Shown here in pieces: positions 22,059 to 35,800 of a stretch of 64,000 nt of DNA. A program made the position numbers and the translations under genes. The stretch is from the NCBI RefSeq assembly GCF_000150275.1, contig NW_002060958.1, forward strand, positions 566,272-630,271, in the 5' to 3' direction. The notes beneath the pieces were generated by a model. That model worked only from the letters and a program-made list of their open reading frames with translations. It had not been told where the DNA came from and ran no database searches. The stretch is from Trichoplax adhaerens (taxonomy: Eukaryota > Placozoa > Uniplacotomia > Trichoplacea > Trichoplacidae). Within the stretch, counting starts at the first letter, position 1. Each line of letters begins with the position of its first letter.

Positions 22059-25000
22059 ATAAGTATCGAAAAATTATGGAATTGCTCGTATTTATCATTA
22101 CAAATTTGTTATGTCGCCATCTTTATATTGATTAATTAGAATTATATAGCAGTAGTTGCCTAACAGCATCAGTTTCGATATCGTGCTAAATTTAATTTCA
22201 TAAATGGAAGTGGACAGTTGTCATGATATGTGTCAAAAGGGTAGTACTTGTTATTATTAATACAGCTACATTGGGTATTATAGGTTAATATGCTGCGTGA
22301 CTAAGAAATATCGTAACTGTAGTAGTTCAATAAGACATTAAATTTTTAAGAACTTGTATACTTTTCATATTTACATACAGAGTTAAGATATATAACCTCT
22401 AGGAATATTGATCTGGTTGGTCTGTTTCCTACGGCTTTGAAGCCACAGCATATATAAAGTTCGATTATGATAAGTCTGTTTAACATTAATAAATAAAGTT
22501 GCAAAGCGGTTGGTTTAAATTTTGTATATTATCAGTTCAACTTGGGCTTTTATCACAATCTGATAAATTATAATGGATATAAAGTTTAACTTTACTAATG
22601 ATAAGCTTGCAAAAGTCTATTTAATATGTAAAGATGTCCGATAAAGAACTTTAGTTTTTGAATGCAAAATGATGGTCTGCCACGATAAGTGATATACAAT
22701 GACAGAAGCCCATTAGTCAAGGTATTTACGTCACCATATTTGCAGTGCTTTTGCAATTCATGAATAGTTATTGAAGTCTGAACTAATTTCTGTCTCTCAT
22801 CCTTTACAGTTTCTTAGTTACTAAGATGAGATGAGCTATTGTGCCTGTTATGAAATAACGTAAATCACTTAACATATTTATTATGACCGATTTAGTAATC
22901 GTATACAGTTCCAAACCTACCGTGCTCGCCATATGCCTGTCAGTTAATGCAGTAAACGAGCATTTTATGATGATGAAACGTTCATTCTAAAGATACAGAA
23001 ATATTATTAGACATAGATATTCCGTTAGATCCCAGTATCATAATATAACTGATTAAAAATGCCACCTGCTAGCTGCAGTGTGATGCACTGTAATGTAAAA
23101 GGCATAATTGCAAAATGGTGATCGAACTCAAGCAGTGATACTGCATACAAGATATACGAGTATAGCATATTACTGTTCTTATGAGCTGTATTAGTAAAAT
23201 TTCAGACCAAAACAGATGATACTTGAGGAATTTTTTTTCAGTACATTATGGTACGTTCATACGAGCGGTGAAAACCCAGCGACCAGCGAAGAGTCTTGTG
23301 ATTGCGGTCAAATCCTTTTTATAAGTAATCAAGACAGGTAAAATCGCTAGCTACTAATTCAGCTATCTCCAGCGATGACGTTGTTGAAATAATTATAGCA
23401 GCTGGTGGTAGATACTTTAGACCTGCGCAATTGCAATCGATCATGAAGATTGACTACACATAGAATAGAATTTTTTTATCCATGTCCCTTAAAATAGCTC
23501 TTGAGTTTTCTGACGTTACCGAAAACTATTATTAAATAAAAAATACGATAAAGAAAGCATATAATTAGGTCATTTCAGTATGTTAAAGTTTCTCGCTGAT
23601 ATTTACAATAACTGTAATGTGTCTGGTGAATAATGGTGCAAATATCTATGAACCGGAGAACAGATCTATCAATTGCTGTTATTGGCTTAGATTAATAGAT
23701 TAATTTCGGTTTACTTTTTCTGTAATTGAAATGTATAGGTGATTTTGATGCAGTATGAATGATCTGAAACATACTTATTGCAGAATTTATACCGCTTACA
23801 CTAGAAGTAAGTATATACTGTAGTAAGTTGTACTTTACGAATTGGTAGATAGTATTTCGTACTTCAAATTCAATGCGCAGTTGATAAACTTCCCGTACAA
23901 AAATATCCACATTCTATGTAATAACTTATAGAACTGTGCAATCGTAACTTTATGTTTTGTCATTACTTAGGGATGAAGGAAGTAGTCGATATTTAGCTTA
24001 CACGAAGCTTCCCATTGCTTACTCTATTACGGCGTCTGGTATCTAGGTGATTTATACTTGACAGCAAAACAGATAGTAGATCGTTATTTATTATTATTCG
24101 CTACTGTAACTGACATATTGTGGAAGTTCTCAGTAAGATTGATGGTAATTCAAGCTTTAAGAATAGTATAAAATCCGAATACCGTCCACAACTACTAATT
24201 AGAACTTTGGATTTGGATTGAAACAACTTGACATAGATGTAACGTAATGAATTTTTGTATTAATTTTAACCTTCCTCCTTATATATTGTATAAAAGAATA
24301 AGGATTTGAAGTAAAATTTATTATACCGAATACAATATCATTGATATGTTTATAATGTTATACAGCAAATCTTATGATGATTACTATTAAGGATATAAAG
24401 AACTTTCTGGTATAATTTTAGTTATCTAATAATTATACGAAATAATGCAGTCGTAAGAAGCTGAATATCAGCTACACATTGGTATTTTACGTTAGTAAAA
24501 GGTCTAATTAGCACGAATGCAGATACATCATTCAATTTACACTGGAAATGTGTATCTATTTCAATACCGTATTATATTCCAATGACATCCTTATTTTGTT
24601 GTTACTAGCTTAGATTGGAGGACAACTACTTTAGATAATTTTAATCCATGACTCTTGAATTGTAAAGCCTTCAATACCGTTGCCGATAGTAGCACTGTAT
24701 AGCTCTTACTTTATTAATTTTGTTGAATCCAATACCGATACTTTATTTCTTCAATATTCCTAATAAAGGGTAATATATACACAATGAATAAATATGTGTA
24801 TCATTTATTACTTTAATTTCAATGAATTAAATTACATATCATGACGACAAGATGATTTTATTTGATAGATTATTCTCAATTTTCTTCAACCGTGGCTGAT
24901 TCTTAACAAAAGGCAACATTTTAAAGGGTAGTGGTATGATATTTGGTATTGTAATCAATTAAGGACAAATATATTTAATATTTGCGGATAAATTCCATTT

Positions 25001-26399
25001 TTACAGTAGGTAATGACATTCACATCACATTATCATCATCTGCATCCAGTAAATATAATCATATGTCGATATAATTTTTAATTTTCTATTCATTTGATGG
25101 CTGTCAATAATACGGGATAGTATTAATCTTTTCTAAAGAGTATTGTTATCGAGAAATATATTCCAATTAGATAATAATTAGTTGACGTCAGCATTGCTTG
25201 ATTGCCATCTTTGTAGTTTAATGCAAGAAAATCATATTGATGAACGGCTATTGGCTAGTTTTTTAATAGTTTGGTCCTATCTTGTTATTATCATTATTAT
25301 CAATACATCTAGAAATATCTTTAAATTAATGATAATTTATTTTCAAGATGTAGAAGATTTTCATACGTATTATTTACTGTATATTAATATATATATATAT
25401 ATATATATACATGTAAGATTGATAAGGCTAGGTCTGAACAAAGGCAAAGCTGCACATGTTATTAGATAGATTACGCGGCTAATAAAATGGTAGGTTCCTG
25501 TGCAGTGTATGGGCATGCGACGTTGGCACATAGAGCCAATAGTACAAGTACGCTGTTTCATCGTACGAAAGACAGTCTATAATTACTTTAAAAAGCATAA
25601 CTGATTATACTTTATGTTATAGTACTTCACTTTATAATGCTACCATACTTTAAAAAAGAAACTACTGCAATTAGCACTAGTCGCTAACGCACGCAATTAT
25701 TCTAACAACAAATCCAACTGGATTTCTGAAATAAACGTTTATCTAAACGCTTACAAACTCTTACATTAAGAAGTAGTATCTTAAATTAATCTGTTGTATT
25801 AAGAGGATTAAGGTAATTTTTTATTCCTTGTAATTTTAATATTATGTGATAAACAATAATTTTAATGACTCATAATTTTATTGATGAATACTTATTACTA
25901 CTTTAGTAATAGAGAAGTCAAAATTTTGTATTTTTACTATCATAACTAGAAATCGTCAATTTCATTATAGCAATTATTTCTTATTTACCTTATTATAGCG
26001 CATTTTATTTGATTTCATTACTATTCTTAAAGCGATCTATATCAAATAATGATCAACGACTATCAAATGATAAACAAACTGTCCAGTTATCGTCTTTCTT
26101 AATTTAATAGACTTGAAAGGTAATTTCAAGTTTTAATTCATTTCTTACGTATGTAATTAATTAAATTGGATAAATCGCTTTTTATTATTTAATTATAATA
26201 AAAATTTAATTTAATTTATAGACTGACAAGTCTTAATTATTATATTTGTTATTATTTTTGATCCAACTTTTAACTTGATTACAGAACAATGATTACATAC
26301 GCTTGATTACGTTCATTATTTTGTTGATCAAGCTAATTCATAGATGACAAGATGATAGCTCTATTTTAACTGCTTAAATTAATCAAATAAATCATACAG
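22059..26399. other. Gene-poor AT-rich stretch
   Basis: It holds the 3' UTR of the ligase gene, then spacer. An (AT)n microsatellite lies at 25387-25409. An open frame with one hydrophobic helix (25182-25469) runs into that microsatellite and is not convincing. Confidence 0.4.
25387..25409. repeat. (AT)n microsatellite
   Basis: About 11-12 AT dinucleotides in an uninterrupted run. Confidence 0.9.
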
Positions 26400-26561
26400 G
26401 AGTTTATCTTATCAAAAATCGGACTGTTCCAGGAAATAGGCTGTAATGATATTGATGGAAAGGAAAAATACCTTCCTGCTAATGGTGATGACGATCATGG
26501 TAACGGCAAAACAAATTTAAATTTTACATCAGCTAATCTTGAACGTGGAATTTTTAATTAA
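26400..26561 (+). CDS. Possible exon with terminal stop, unidentified
   Basis: Directly after an ATACAG acceptor, 53 codons are open in one frame only, with a charged, non-AT-driven composition (GCNDIDGKEKYLPANGDDDHGNGKTN) and then TAA. One base after the stop there is a strong AAG-GTAAGG donor. It resembles the cytoplasmic tail or last coding exon of a gene, with a 3' UTR intron, or a stop-containing alternative exon. No partner exons were identified. Confidence 0.33.
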   Translation, partial: EFILSKIGLFQEIGCNDIDGKEKYLPANGDDDHGNGKTNLNFTSANLERGIFN

Positions 26562-29500
26562 GGTAAGGTGATAGTAAATAGTCAACAACGAAAGGACTAA
26601 TATTTTATTTCGTACAGAGATAGTTAAAACTAGCAGTAGGGATAATTTTGCTTTACATTCTGTCGTGTGTCAGTTCATGATTTTATAAATTTTCTATCCG
26701 AATACTTGAGATGAGTACTAAATAAGATGAATTGCATTCTAAGTAAACTGAATGTAGTCTGAAGTCGTTAATATTGATTATTAGAAGTCATAAATTAATA
26801 ATGGGCATACGTAAGCTTCGAAATTTTAGAATTTTAGAGATCATCGTAGCTTAAGTGATGATATTAAGCATTGATAGTTTTGATACCTAGATGCCTATTT
26901 TATTCGATTTGTTATGACTGGTAATGTCTAAACCTATATAGTTGAGACGCTATAAGCAAATTAAGGGTAATTTTTTCATGATAAACTTAAGAGCCCCAAA
27001 AAACAAGTGGTCTTACTTACTTTCATCTATTTAATTTATCTTTTGAGGTCATTATAAATAAATTTAAGGAATGTGCGCGTACATGCATAGTCTGAATTGG
27101 ACTGTGATATACAGGGTCGAGATATAGTAATTATTAATTGCCAGGCTTGCAGATCCGTCAAACTGTCCAATTTATTTAGTTAAAATTCGAAGTTACTAAC
27201 GAGTAACTGAATGCAAAACTTAGGAAAGCCGATATGTTGCCAACAAGTAACGAGATCAAATCTCATCAATAACTGTAGGCTAGCTCTCTTAGCTTAGCTT
27301 GCACAGAAGGGTGGACATACAAATCGCAAAACTTGAATTAACGATTTAAGACCTAATGATATTAGGTAAATTTGCAGTCCATATGCTTACATAATCCTGG
27401 AGATAACGTAAATCGAACTGATAATTAGCTTGAATAACTGTCGTTGTTCTAATTTGCAGTCTTAAACACTGCCAGTTTTTGTGTATTCATAGTCAAGTGC
27501 AGATTACTAATTTAAGGCAATTACATTATAGAAAGAACCATATTTAAATACCAATTGTTAATACTAATGTTAGCTATTGGATTAGTAAGAAATACCACGC
27601 ATGAAAATAACGTATGATATAATATTTATGCTAAGAAAAAGTTAGCAAAAATATATTAATGAAGCTAATAGTAACATTTTTCTATGCTTAAGTCATGCAT
27701 AGTATCGCTGAGTATGGCTTATTTATAGAGGCATGATAGAGTTCTTATTATAGCTAATATTAGTTATTAATGGATAAATATTAGGAAAAATAAATAACCG
27801 AATGAAAATTTTAATGTCGCTAGTTTAAGGTCTTGCTACTATTTTACGCAATTGTAAATATATATGCAACGTCAAAGTTTTAAGATATAAGTAGCAGCTA
27901 TTAGGTTTTAAAGACTCAAATGCAAGTTACTTTTCAATGCGAACATTTTTATAAATGCATCATACTAGTGAATAACAGATTAAAGTTGAGTGAAGAGCTG
28001 AGGGTGTGAAAATAGTTAATTACGCATGAGTACGATATATTAAAGAACAGGATGATTCCAGGCTCTAAACGAACACTAATTATAGTAATCCATTTGCCTT
28101 GACTTCCTATACGATCTGTGGTATTCCTCCTTTAATTAAGTAGTTTACAGCTATTTAAGAGTAGATATTTATTCTTACACTTTCCTTAACAATTCATGAA
28201 AACAGCTGGAGAATTTTACGATAAACAATGCTAATGCAAGTCTAACTGATTTCGTATGCGCTATTTTAGACGAAGAAACATTGCTTTTGAAAGCATCTAC
28301 GCTTTACTGTTATCTTTGTCATGGATAATACTTCAAATTAGCTTACTCGCAATTACAACACTAACACTGGATTCTTCATCAAGTACTATTAAGATAATTC
28401 TTACACCAAATTTGTTTGATCGATATCAATTAATTTTTTATTATGAAAGCCAGGAGTGTAATTATGATCGCACAATTTATTTAGAAGGAAGTCAATGAAT
28501 TACATAATTTCTTAAGATGGCATATAACAGAAAAATACTATATCATTTCTTAGTCCTTCAGAATATCATGCATACTACTGAACTTATACCTGCCGTTAGT
28601 TAATACTAGCTTAACGGTTGATCGATGAACTTACTTTTTAAAGTTCTGAAATTTACTCAATGTCTTAAAACTTCTTTCTGCTAATATTTGTTGTCATGAT
28701 TACATATTTAATTATGAACAAAAATGATGGTACGATCGATAATATTGATTTATCGGCGTAGTATAAGGTTAAGAAAGGTCTTGGATCTTCACGTCAGGAA
28801 TGCGAGTAAGTATTGCTCGTCTATATCCTAGAATATATTTTTATTCTTAAAATCAAGTCTAAAATCCATGTTATTTGACGATAGAGCCAGTGCGTCATTT
28901 AATATTCTACACATAGTTTTGTTAACACTGCAAAATCTTTACATCAACCTGATTTTAAAAGCAAATTTTTCCAATGCTTAATGATACCGACGTACTACTG
29001 CGCTTTAGATTATAGTTTTTCTTAACAGAAAAACTATTGAAAAATATGAGAGTCGAATAAACTATACATTGTTCGATGTGACAATTGATCAAGCTACTGG
29101 CTTTACTTATAATAAATTCGACCATAATTAAGAATTTAGCTACAGGAGCCTTATATGAAGGAGCGCTTATCTAAGGCCTTACTTTAAGAAAATTAGGCTT
29201 TATACGCCGGCTTATCGGACTTTTAGTAATTTAGATATTCTATAAATTCTCCTTTGCTTTATACTAACTGTAAAAAATCTAATGACATACTTACATGGTC
29301 TACATTCTTTGATTAAAGTTATCTCATATTAAAAGTAAATTTTATCGGTTCGGTTTGTCCTTTCGCCTGTAATTAATCAAATTAAAAGTGGTTTATTAGA
29401 AAACCAAAAATAATGTGCACTTAACCAAGTTCAGTCTATCATAAATTATCGTCTTCCATAAACAAGTATACTCGTACGGTGCCATTTATACAGCCATGAA

Positions 29501-31670
29501 TGAAAATGAAAGTTGCATATCCTGATGGTACCATACCATTACTGGATTATTTCTAGACTTTTATCCTTGATTCACCTCAAGGACAATAAATCAAATTTTT
29601 ATAATCGAAGCTACTTCATCTAGCTATTGTATGTGCATAGTTGTTTTATAACGGTTCTACCCATTTTAGCCACGAATTTTTTCGCTCATCTTTTAAAAAA
29701 TTTTATATTCAGGTAGTTGAGGTATAGCATATGAATTGTGCGGCATTAATAGGAATAATTCTTTTCGGATTTTTATTGTTGATGATGTTTATTAATAATC
29801 TGTGATATTTATATCAAAATTTTAATATTGAGCATTTCGCTCAGTTGGATAGTAGGTTAATTATGAATAGATCAGAGCTACTATATTAATTCACAATATA
29901 CGTCGATAGCAATTTTTATTATATAGAACATGGAGTAAAAGTAGGTATAATTGCTACGATTGTTCGACTATAATCTGGATGATACTGGAATCACAAAAAT
30001 GACAGTCTTCACTTTAATATATACATAAAACATAGACCGGAACTATCTTTTATAATATTTTCAGAAATTCTATCATAGTAATGCTTATTATCAATAGCTT
30101 TACATCTTGGTTTAATTCAAACATTTTGATCATGTCCATTATATTTGATAGAGAAGATATTCAAGATAGACTATTGTAAATGGTAATCATAACTACATTA
30201 ACTTAATTGTTTACTTTGATCAAATCGTCGAAAGCAACAGTAAAATGCCTCTAATTGTGTTTAGAGTCTTCATACATCATAGCTATTAAAGCTATTCCAT
30301 GGATACAGTCATCAATTCTTAGTCTTACCTATTGAATTTCCGTCACTGTATCATTAAGGTATTGATAAATACTGTTATACAAGCTTTGTCCGGCAGTTAC
30401 GTATAACGATAAATTTCATCAGTAATCACGTTCCACGCCGATATTTTCTTATATCCCTCATTGCTTTATTATTTTATTATTTTTAATTGAACTCTGCTAT
30501 TTTCCCCATCGTACTCCATTCTATGTTGTATGCAACAGAAATTTTAGATACTTTAGACCTCGAACGAATATTTATCAGATAACGTCAATTTATAGGATAA
30601 TGGGCTATATGTTACCTATTTCCTTTCGTACCTGTAACAACTTTAACTAGTATATATGAAAATTAGGCGAGTCCAATTTCTTTAATTAATGTGGAACTCA
30701 TTAATTATTAATTGCTTAGAGCCTGAAATACTATAATAATCTATCACAACTTGAGAGAATTTAATACATATCTAGTAAAGTAGCAAGAAGTTAGCTATTT
30801 TATGACTAATTTCTGATGAGATATTTTTAGATACGATACGGAGTACAGGGTTGCATTTAATTTCTAAACATTGATTGGTATCATGAGATATTATGGGAAT
30901 CAAATTTTCTACTTTTGTTATTTTTCTAAGAGCTATTCTGTGGCTAATTTGAAAAAGTACTAGATTAAATAATTTTCTTAAATCAACAGTTGAAAAAGGA
31001 ACCTGTTCATAAAATTGATATTTTCAAAACTAGACGATATAATCCAACTGAATGATATATACCAGTACGCTACAGTGAAACGATTCTATTAATATAACCA
31101 TAGTAAACTAGTCACTTCTAAATAATATAGGAAATTGTAATTCATTTCATTTTTTTATGTGTATTGCATTCAACATTAATAATTGATTTATTCATTTTTG
31201 ATGCTATAGATGGTTAATCAACTGAGATATTAAAGCATTACTGCGTTAGAGATAGATTTATTGGAAACTCCTATCCAATCAAAGCCATTCAACGCCATTT
31301 CCTCAATAATTACTGGCACCCTTTGTTATTCTGATTGATTTAACTGAAAACAGTCTATCAATACAGTTTCCCTGTCTAATATAAGTCTATTATTAATGAT
31401 AAATTCAGCATTTGTTTATTTTATAAAGCTTTAACAACTTGAAATTGCTGGATACCAATCATCCTGTTACGAATCAGTTTCCACTAAACGTTTCTATCGA
31501 ATCACTTAAACGATCATTCTGTGTCTTATCAAATAACGAATAATATCGTTATATACATGAGCGTCTAAGTGACTGGAAAACATTTTTAATTCTACTGATC
31601 TGTCAAGGGTGGTTGTACGAATATTGAATTGAGTTGCCTTGAATTATTTTAGATGGAATAAATATCAAAG
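26562..31670. other. Gene-poor AT-rich stretch
   Basis: No recognised gene. The only frame worth noting is 28256-28498 (+), 80 codons: MRYFRRRN, then one hydrophobic helix and a short hydrophilic tail, like a type II membrane protein N-terminus. No family is recognised. Confidence 0.4.
28256..28498 (+). CDS. Hypothetical single-span membrane protein or exon
   Basis: 80 residues: a basic N-terminus (RYFRRR), a long hydrophobic stretch at about residues 14-37, then a tail with YYESQECNYDRTIYLEGSQ. The topology resembles a signal anchor. No homologue is recognised and the region is AT-rich, so it may be a chance frame. Confidence 0.2.
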   Translation: MRYFRRRNIAFESIYALLLSLSWIILQISLLAITTLTLDSSSSTIKIILTPNLFDRYQLIFYYESQECNYDRTIYLEGSQ

Positions 31671-32768
31671 ATGAATAACTGTGCCGTTTGGAATACGAGT
31701 ACTGCTTCTGTACCATTTAAAAGACAATATGCTGCAGTTATTCCCGCTTCATTAATATGTATTACGAATTTGGCGATGGTTCTTTTAATTTTATGGAAAA
31801 GAAAATTAAGAACAACAACCAATGCAATTATTTGCAGTAGCTGTATTACATCGATCATATTCTCAATGACGTTAATCCTCAATGCTGCAATCGTAGCGAT
31901 AGTGCCCAAACAACTTGGAAATTTTTTCTTAACCTCAGTTATCAATCCCACCCTTGAATTAACCATAGGAGCCATTTTTAATTTTCATATTACCATTATA
32001 AGTGTGGAACGCTTCTATTCAGTTATACACCCGTTTCACTATCGTCGTCATGCTAATTCTCGTAATACCATCATAGTTTTGATCGTAGTCTGGCTATTAC
32101 CAATATTTATAGTGTATATACCGCTACATCTGATGCAAGTAGAACATAAATTGTGCCCACAACGCTTCTATAATGAAAATGTTAATTTCTTCTATATCAT
32201 GATATCCTTCATATTTTCCTTACCGCCACTTGTCATCGCAATAACCTACATTATAATTATTATTAAAGTCTTTTCCATGAAAGATGAGACATGGGCTTCG
32301 CATACAGTCGGGATGATTACGTTAGCTACCGCTCATGCAGTAGCATTATCGAGTAATAATATCAATATGCAACAGCGGTCTTCTCGCTTAAGCAAAATTC
32401 GACATCGGAATAATACTAATCAGCAAATAGCATTTCGACATAAAAAAGCCCTGCTACAAATGCTGCTCTTGATTGGTATCTATTCGATAGCTTTATTCCC
32501 ATTCTACATTGTGATTCTTCTATATCTTCAAACATTTGATGACAATTTCCTTACTGCAACTTATATAACCTATTTGGTGGCCATTACATATTTACTCATT
32601 CATCCTATCTTGTCAGCAATCTTTATTTCTTCCATTAAAGAAGAATGTAGGAGAATATGGTGTCGATTGACGAATAGATGCACAGTGAATAAGATTTCGC
32701 CGCGAAAAATCTGTTTATCTAGATGCAATAATTCCATTACACTAGTTCAGAAGTATTCATCTGGCTGA
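31671..32768 (+). CDS. Rhodopsin-family (class A) GPCR, intronless
   Basis: This is a seven-helix G-protein-coupled receptor of 365 residues in one exon. The N-terminus is short with an NTS glycosylation sequon. TM1 is about 20-43 (Asn33 at 1.50), TM2 52-76, TM3 93-115, TM4 132-152 (Trp141), TM5 172-198, a 55-residue basic third loop, TM6 261-286 and TM7 297-320, followed by a Cys-rich basic tail. The DRY site is ERF (113-115). TM6 has ALFP where CWxP is usual, and TM7 has HPILS where NPxxY is usual. Position 3.25 is Ser89, so the usual TM3-loop 2 disulfide to Cys162 cannot form. The ligand is unknown. The start ATG has a purine at -3. A frame-broken paralogue lies at 58.6 kb. Confidence 0.88.
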   Translation: MNNCAVWNTSTASVPFKRQYAAVIPASLICITNLAMVLLILWKRKLRTTTNAIICSSCITSIIFSMTLILNAAIVAIVPKQLGNFFLTSVINPTLELTIGAIFNFHITIISVERFYSVIHPFHYRRHANSRNTIIVLIVVWLLPIFIVYIPLHLMQVEHKLCPQRFYNENVNFFYIMISFIFSLPPLVIAITYIIIIIKVFSMKDETWASHTVGMITLATAHAVALSSNNINMQQRSSRLSKIRHRNNTNQQIAFRHKKALLQMLLLIGIYSIALFPFYIVILLYLQTFDDNFLTATYITYLVAITYLLIHPILSAIFISSIKEECRRIWCRLTNRCTVNKISPRKICLSRCNNSITLVQKYSSG

Positions 32769-32808
32769 TGATCACTTTTAAATCGAATTTTTTTATATCT
32801 ACAGTTGT

Positions 32809-32825
32809 AATAAATGATCAATAAA
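32809..32825 (+). promoter_or_regulatory. Tandem AATAAA polyadenylation signals
   Basis: AATAAA at 32809-32814 and again at 32820-32825, 41-57 bases after the GPCR stop codon. Confidence 0.65.
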
Positions 32826-35800
32826 TTTACATTTTACTGTTACTGTTTTTAAGTAGAAAATGCTTTTATTAGTATTTGATTTATTAATATTATAACGAAT
32901 AGCGCTCATTTTTCACAATGAACTATAGTATTGGTATGTTTGATAATCTTGACAGCAATTTACGATTATTAGATCATGCTTGTTGTACCTCTCATGAAGT
33001 TAATGATGGTCAGCTCAGATAAGGGTCTAATAATTTTTGAGAAAAAGGATGATTCACTTCTATCTCTAACTAGGATAATAGCATAGAATTACCAAAATAA
33101 AACTTGATCTACTTCAATTTTCTAGCAAATCTAATTCGATAGTTATTTATTCTGAGTTTCAAGCATTATTATTAATCGTGGTTGGAGCACTGGCATCATG
33201 AATTGAAATTTTTCCCCTAAATCTAGAAAGTAAAACTTTCTGTAATTCTTAATGAAAGGAATATCTGTTTCTGGGCGATATATTGCTTTTTAGCTGCTAC
33301 ATTATAACGAGCTTCATAATGTTTTCCAGTATTTTGAATTTGATTCTAGGCAATTGTAATTAGTTCATATAGAAAGAGTAAAATAAGTATAAGAATACTA
33401 ATGGCTACCATCTGAAAATGCAGTAGCCTATTAAGTTGCATTCAGAACCTACATTAGTCGATAGTTACCAGTATTAACTGGCATAATGATATATGTTAAT
33501 TTAAGCCCTGCTCTTAATGTACTAAAAATCAAGAATAGTCATTTTTATAAATAACTAAGATCAACTTTATAAATCTGCTTATTATCAGGGGGGGATTGAT
33601 TAGGATTTTAACCCGAAATTATCAGTGTTCCTTCATCTAACATGAAGCTCACAAAATAGGCTAGTGCTAGGCATTTTCTAAATTTAAGAAATACGTCAAT
33701 CAATCGCTAATTTCTATAGTTCAGGATAGGCGTTTGCAAATATCTACTATTTGATATATATAGCATTAAAGTTATGATAGTATTTCAGAAGCTTAGGTTC
33801 GATTTGGATTGATTTCTTATTATTGACTTTGTAAACGTTAAATACATTCGTAAACTCATCATTGCTGTCATATATCATCCTTACAACAGCAATTACATCA
33901 GAGTTGACAACAATTGCTTCCTTAATCAGTGTTTGCTTATTATTATCAATTTTTATCAGAATTATGAAAGAAGAGAAACCGTGAAAATTATTTTTCCAAC
34001 TTGAAAGGAGAATTTCACCGTTATTTGCGGATAGCGACGGAAATGAAGCGATCGTATTGTGGATTTTTTTTATGTTAATTCGATAAGGTAGATATTTGAA
34101 AACACAATTTTGATTTTATTCGTTAATTATTTATCATAAGCGTAATCTGCACTTTAGTTTGAGTCTTGATAATTATTTCTTCTACCTTTATGACTTTTGT
34201 AGTATTAATTAAATCAACTTCTTGAATTAATTTGTTTCGATGAGTACTTTCTCTACAATAAATTTTCCATCAAAAATAACATTTTACTACAACGATGCTG
34301 TGAAGTCTATTTCTAATCGAGTTAATCTCGCTTTCTAACAATTAGATATTTCGTTTTAACCTGATTAGTAGCAGTGCTGTAAGTCAAAATAAATTGGAAT
34401 TACTCTTTAGGATTATTACAGTAATTAAATAAACTTAGAAGAATTTTATAATGAGAAACGGATGAATGCTATTGTTAACCTTTCAACACCTTATTTTAAT
34501 TCAGCAGTAAAGAGTATTGAGTCCGTGCTTAAGGGTACAGCAGAATTTTGTGATAGTTTGCAGAGTTGCTTATAATTTATAAACCAATGCCTACAAAATG
34601 ACTTTATATAGTCAAATAGATACCATCTAGATCCTGTGATAGTATTTTATGGTACGGCAGTAATCGTACTTATTGGTGATTGATTCTCAGGTAAAAGACC
34701 GCCTATAATTGTTCTTGTTTTAATATTATCGCTCGTTATTAATTGAATAAGTTACGGGTTTATTCGATATCTGAATATATATACGACCATAATACGATAG
34801 TTTATGCTATCTTAACGATATAAATAAACCTCGATCATAATTATTGCCGGTAGAAACTGTAGTTATGTAACTGATATGCAATACAGCAGATGTCAAGTGT
34901 ATTGTTAGAGTCGAATATAAAGAATTTATTAGTAAGTTTAGAAGTAATTACCCGATCACAATAGTACAGAGTGTTTGGATTATATATCTATCTATATATA
35001 TGCCGAATTCTTAAAAGGAATGCAATTAAATTATTAATCGGCCTGTAATGCAATTGGGAAATTTGAGTTATGGAATTCTGGTTAAGTATAACAAGTTTTA
35101 TATTGGTTTTAGAAGAAATTCTAATCAAGCTATACAGTTATTGGAGAAGTTGCTGTCTGATTTTAATAATGTCAGTGAGCAATGATCAAACTGCTACTGT
35201 CTATTCTCTTAAGGAAATAGAATTACGTAACCGACCAGTCACCATTTTTGGGATTTACTGATGATGATCTACTGTGCTAATGATAGCACCGGAACATATA
35301 CCGGCACTCTAAAGAAAATGTTGTTGCTTTACTAGTTCTCAACCTAGTATATACTTAGATTAATGTTAAGGTAGATAGTAAATCCACGCCAGATATTTCT
35401 TGAAGTTCTTTAGAATTGCTAGCGTTAATACTGTAGACCAGATGCCTAGACAAGTGATGGCTTGAAGTGCAAGATGAGGGCTTTTCGACTATATCTGCAA
35501 GGTTATACAGCCACAAATCGATTAATTGAAAGCAATATGTACAGCACCTATATTAGTACATAAGATAGAAGAAGAAGAGCTAAATTTATGAAACTGCACC
35601 TAAGTATCATTTCGTTGAGGAAAGGATTAGTCACTAACAATTTATTACCGCTATGGTCTTCAATAACGATAACTGAAGGCTGAGTAATGAAATTTTTATC
35701 ACTAGAATAAAGATTTGGAGATCTATTATTTTGATCATATTTAATTTTCGATGTTATAACAGCGCAGATTATAGATAACTTTAGCCGATTTCTATGCCTA

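Noticed and set aside
25182-25469. 95-codon frame with a hydrophobic helix
   Set aside because: Its second half is the (AT)n microsatellite and the first half has no domain; probably chance.
31649-31975. Minus-strand 108-codon frame
   Set aside because: Antisense shadow of the first helices of the intact GPCR.
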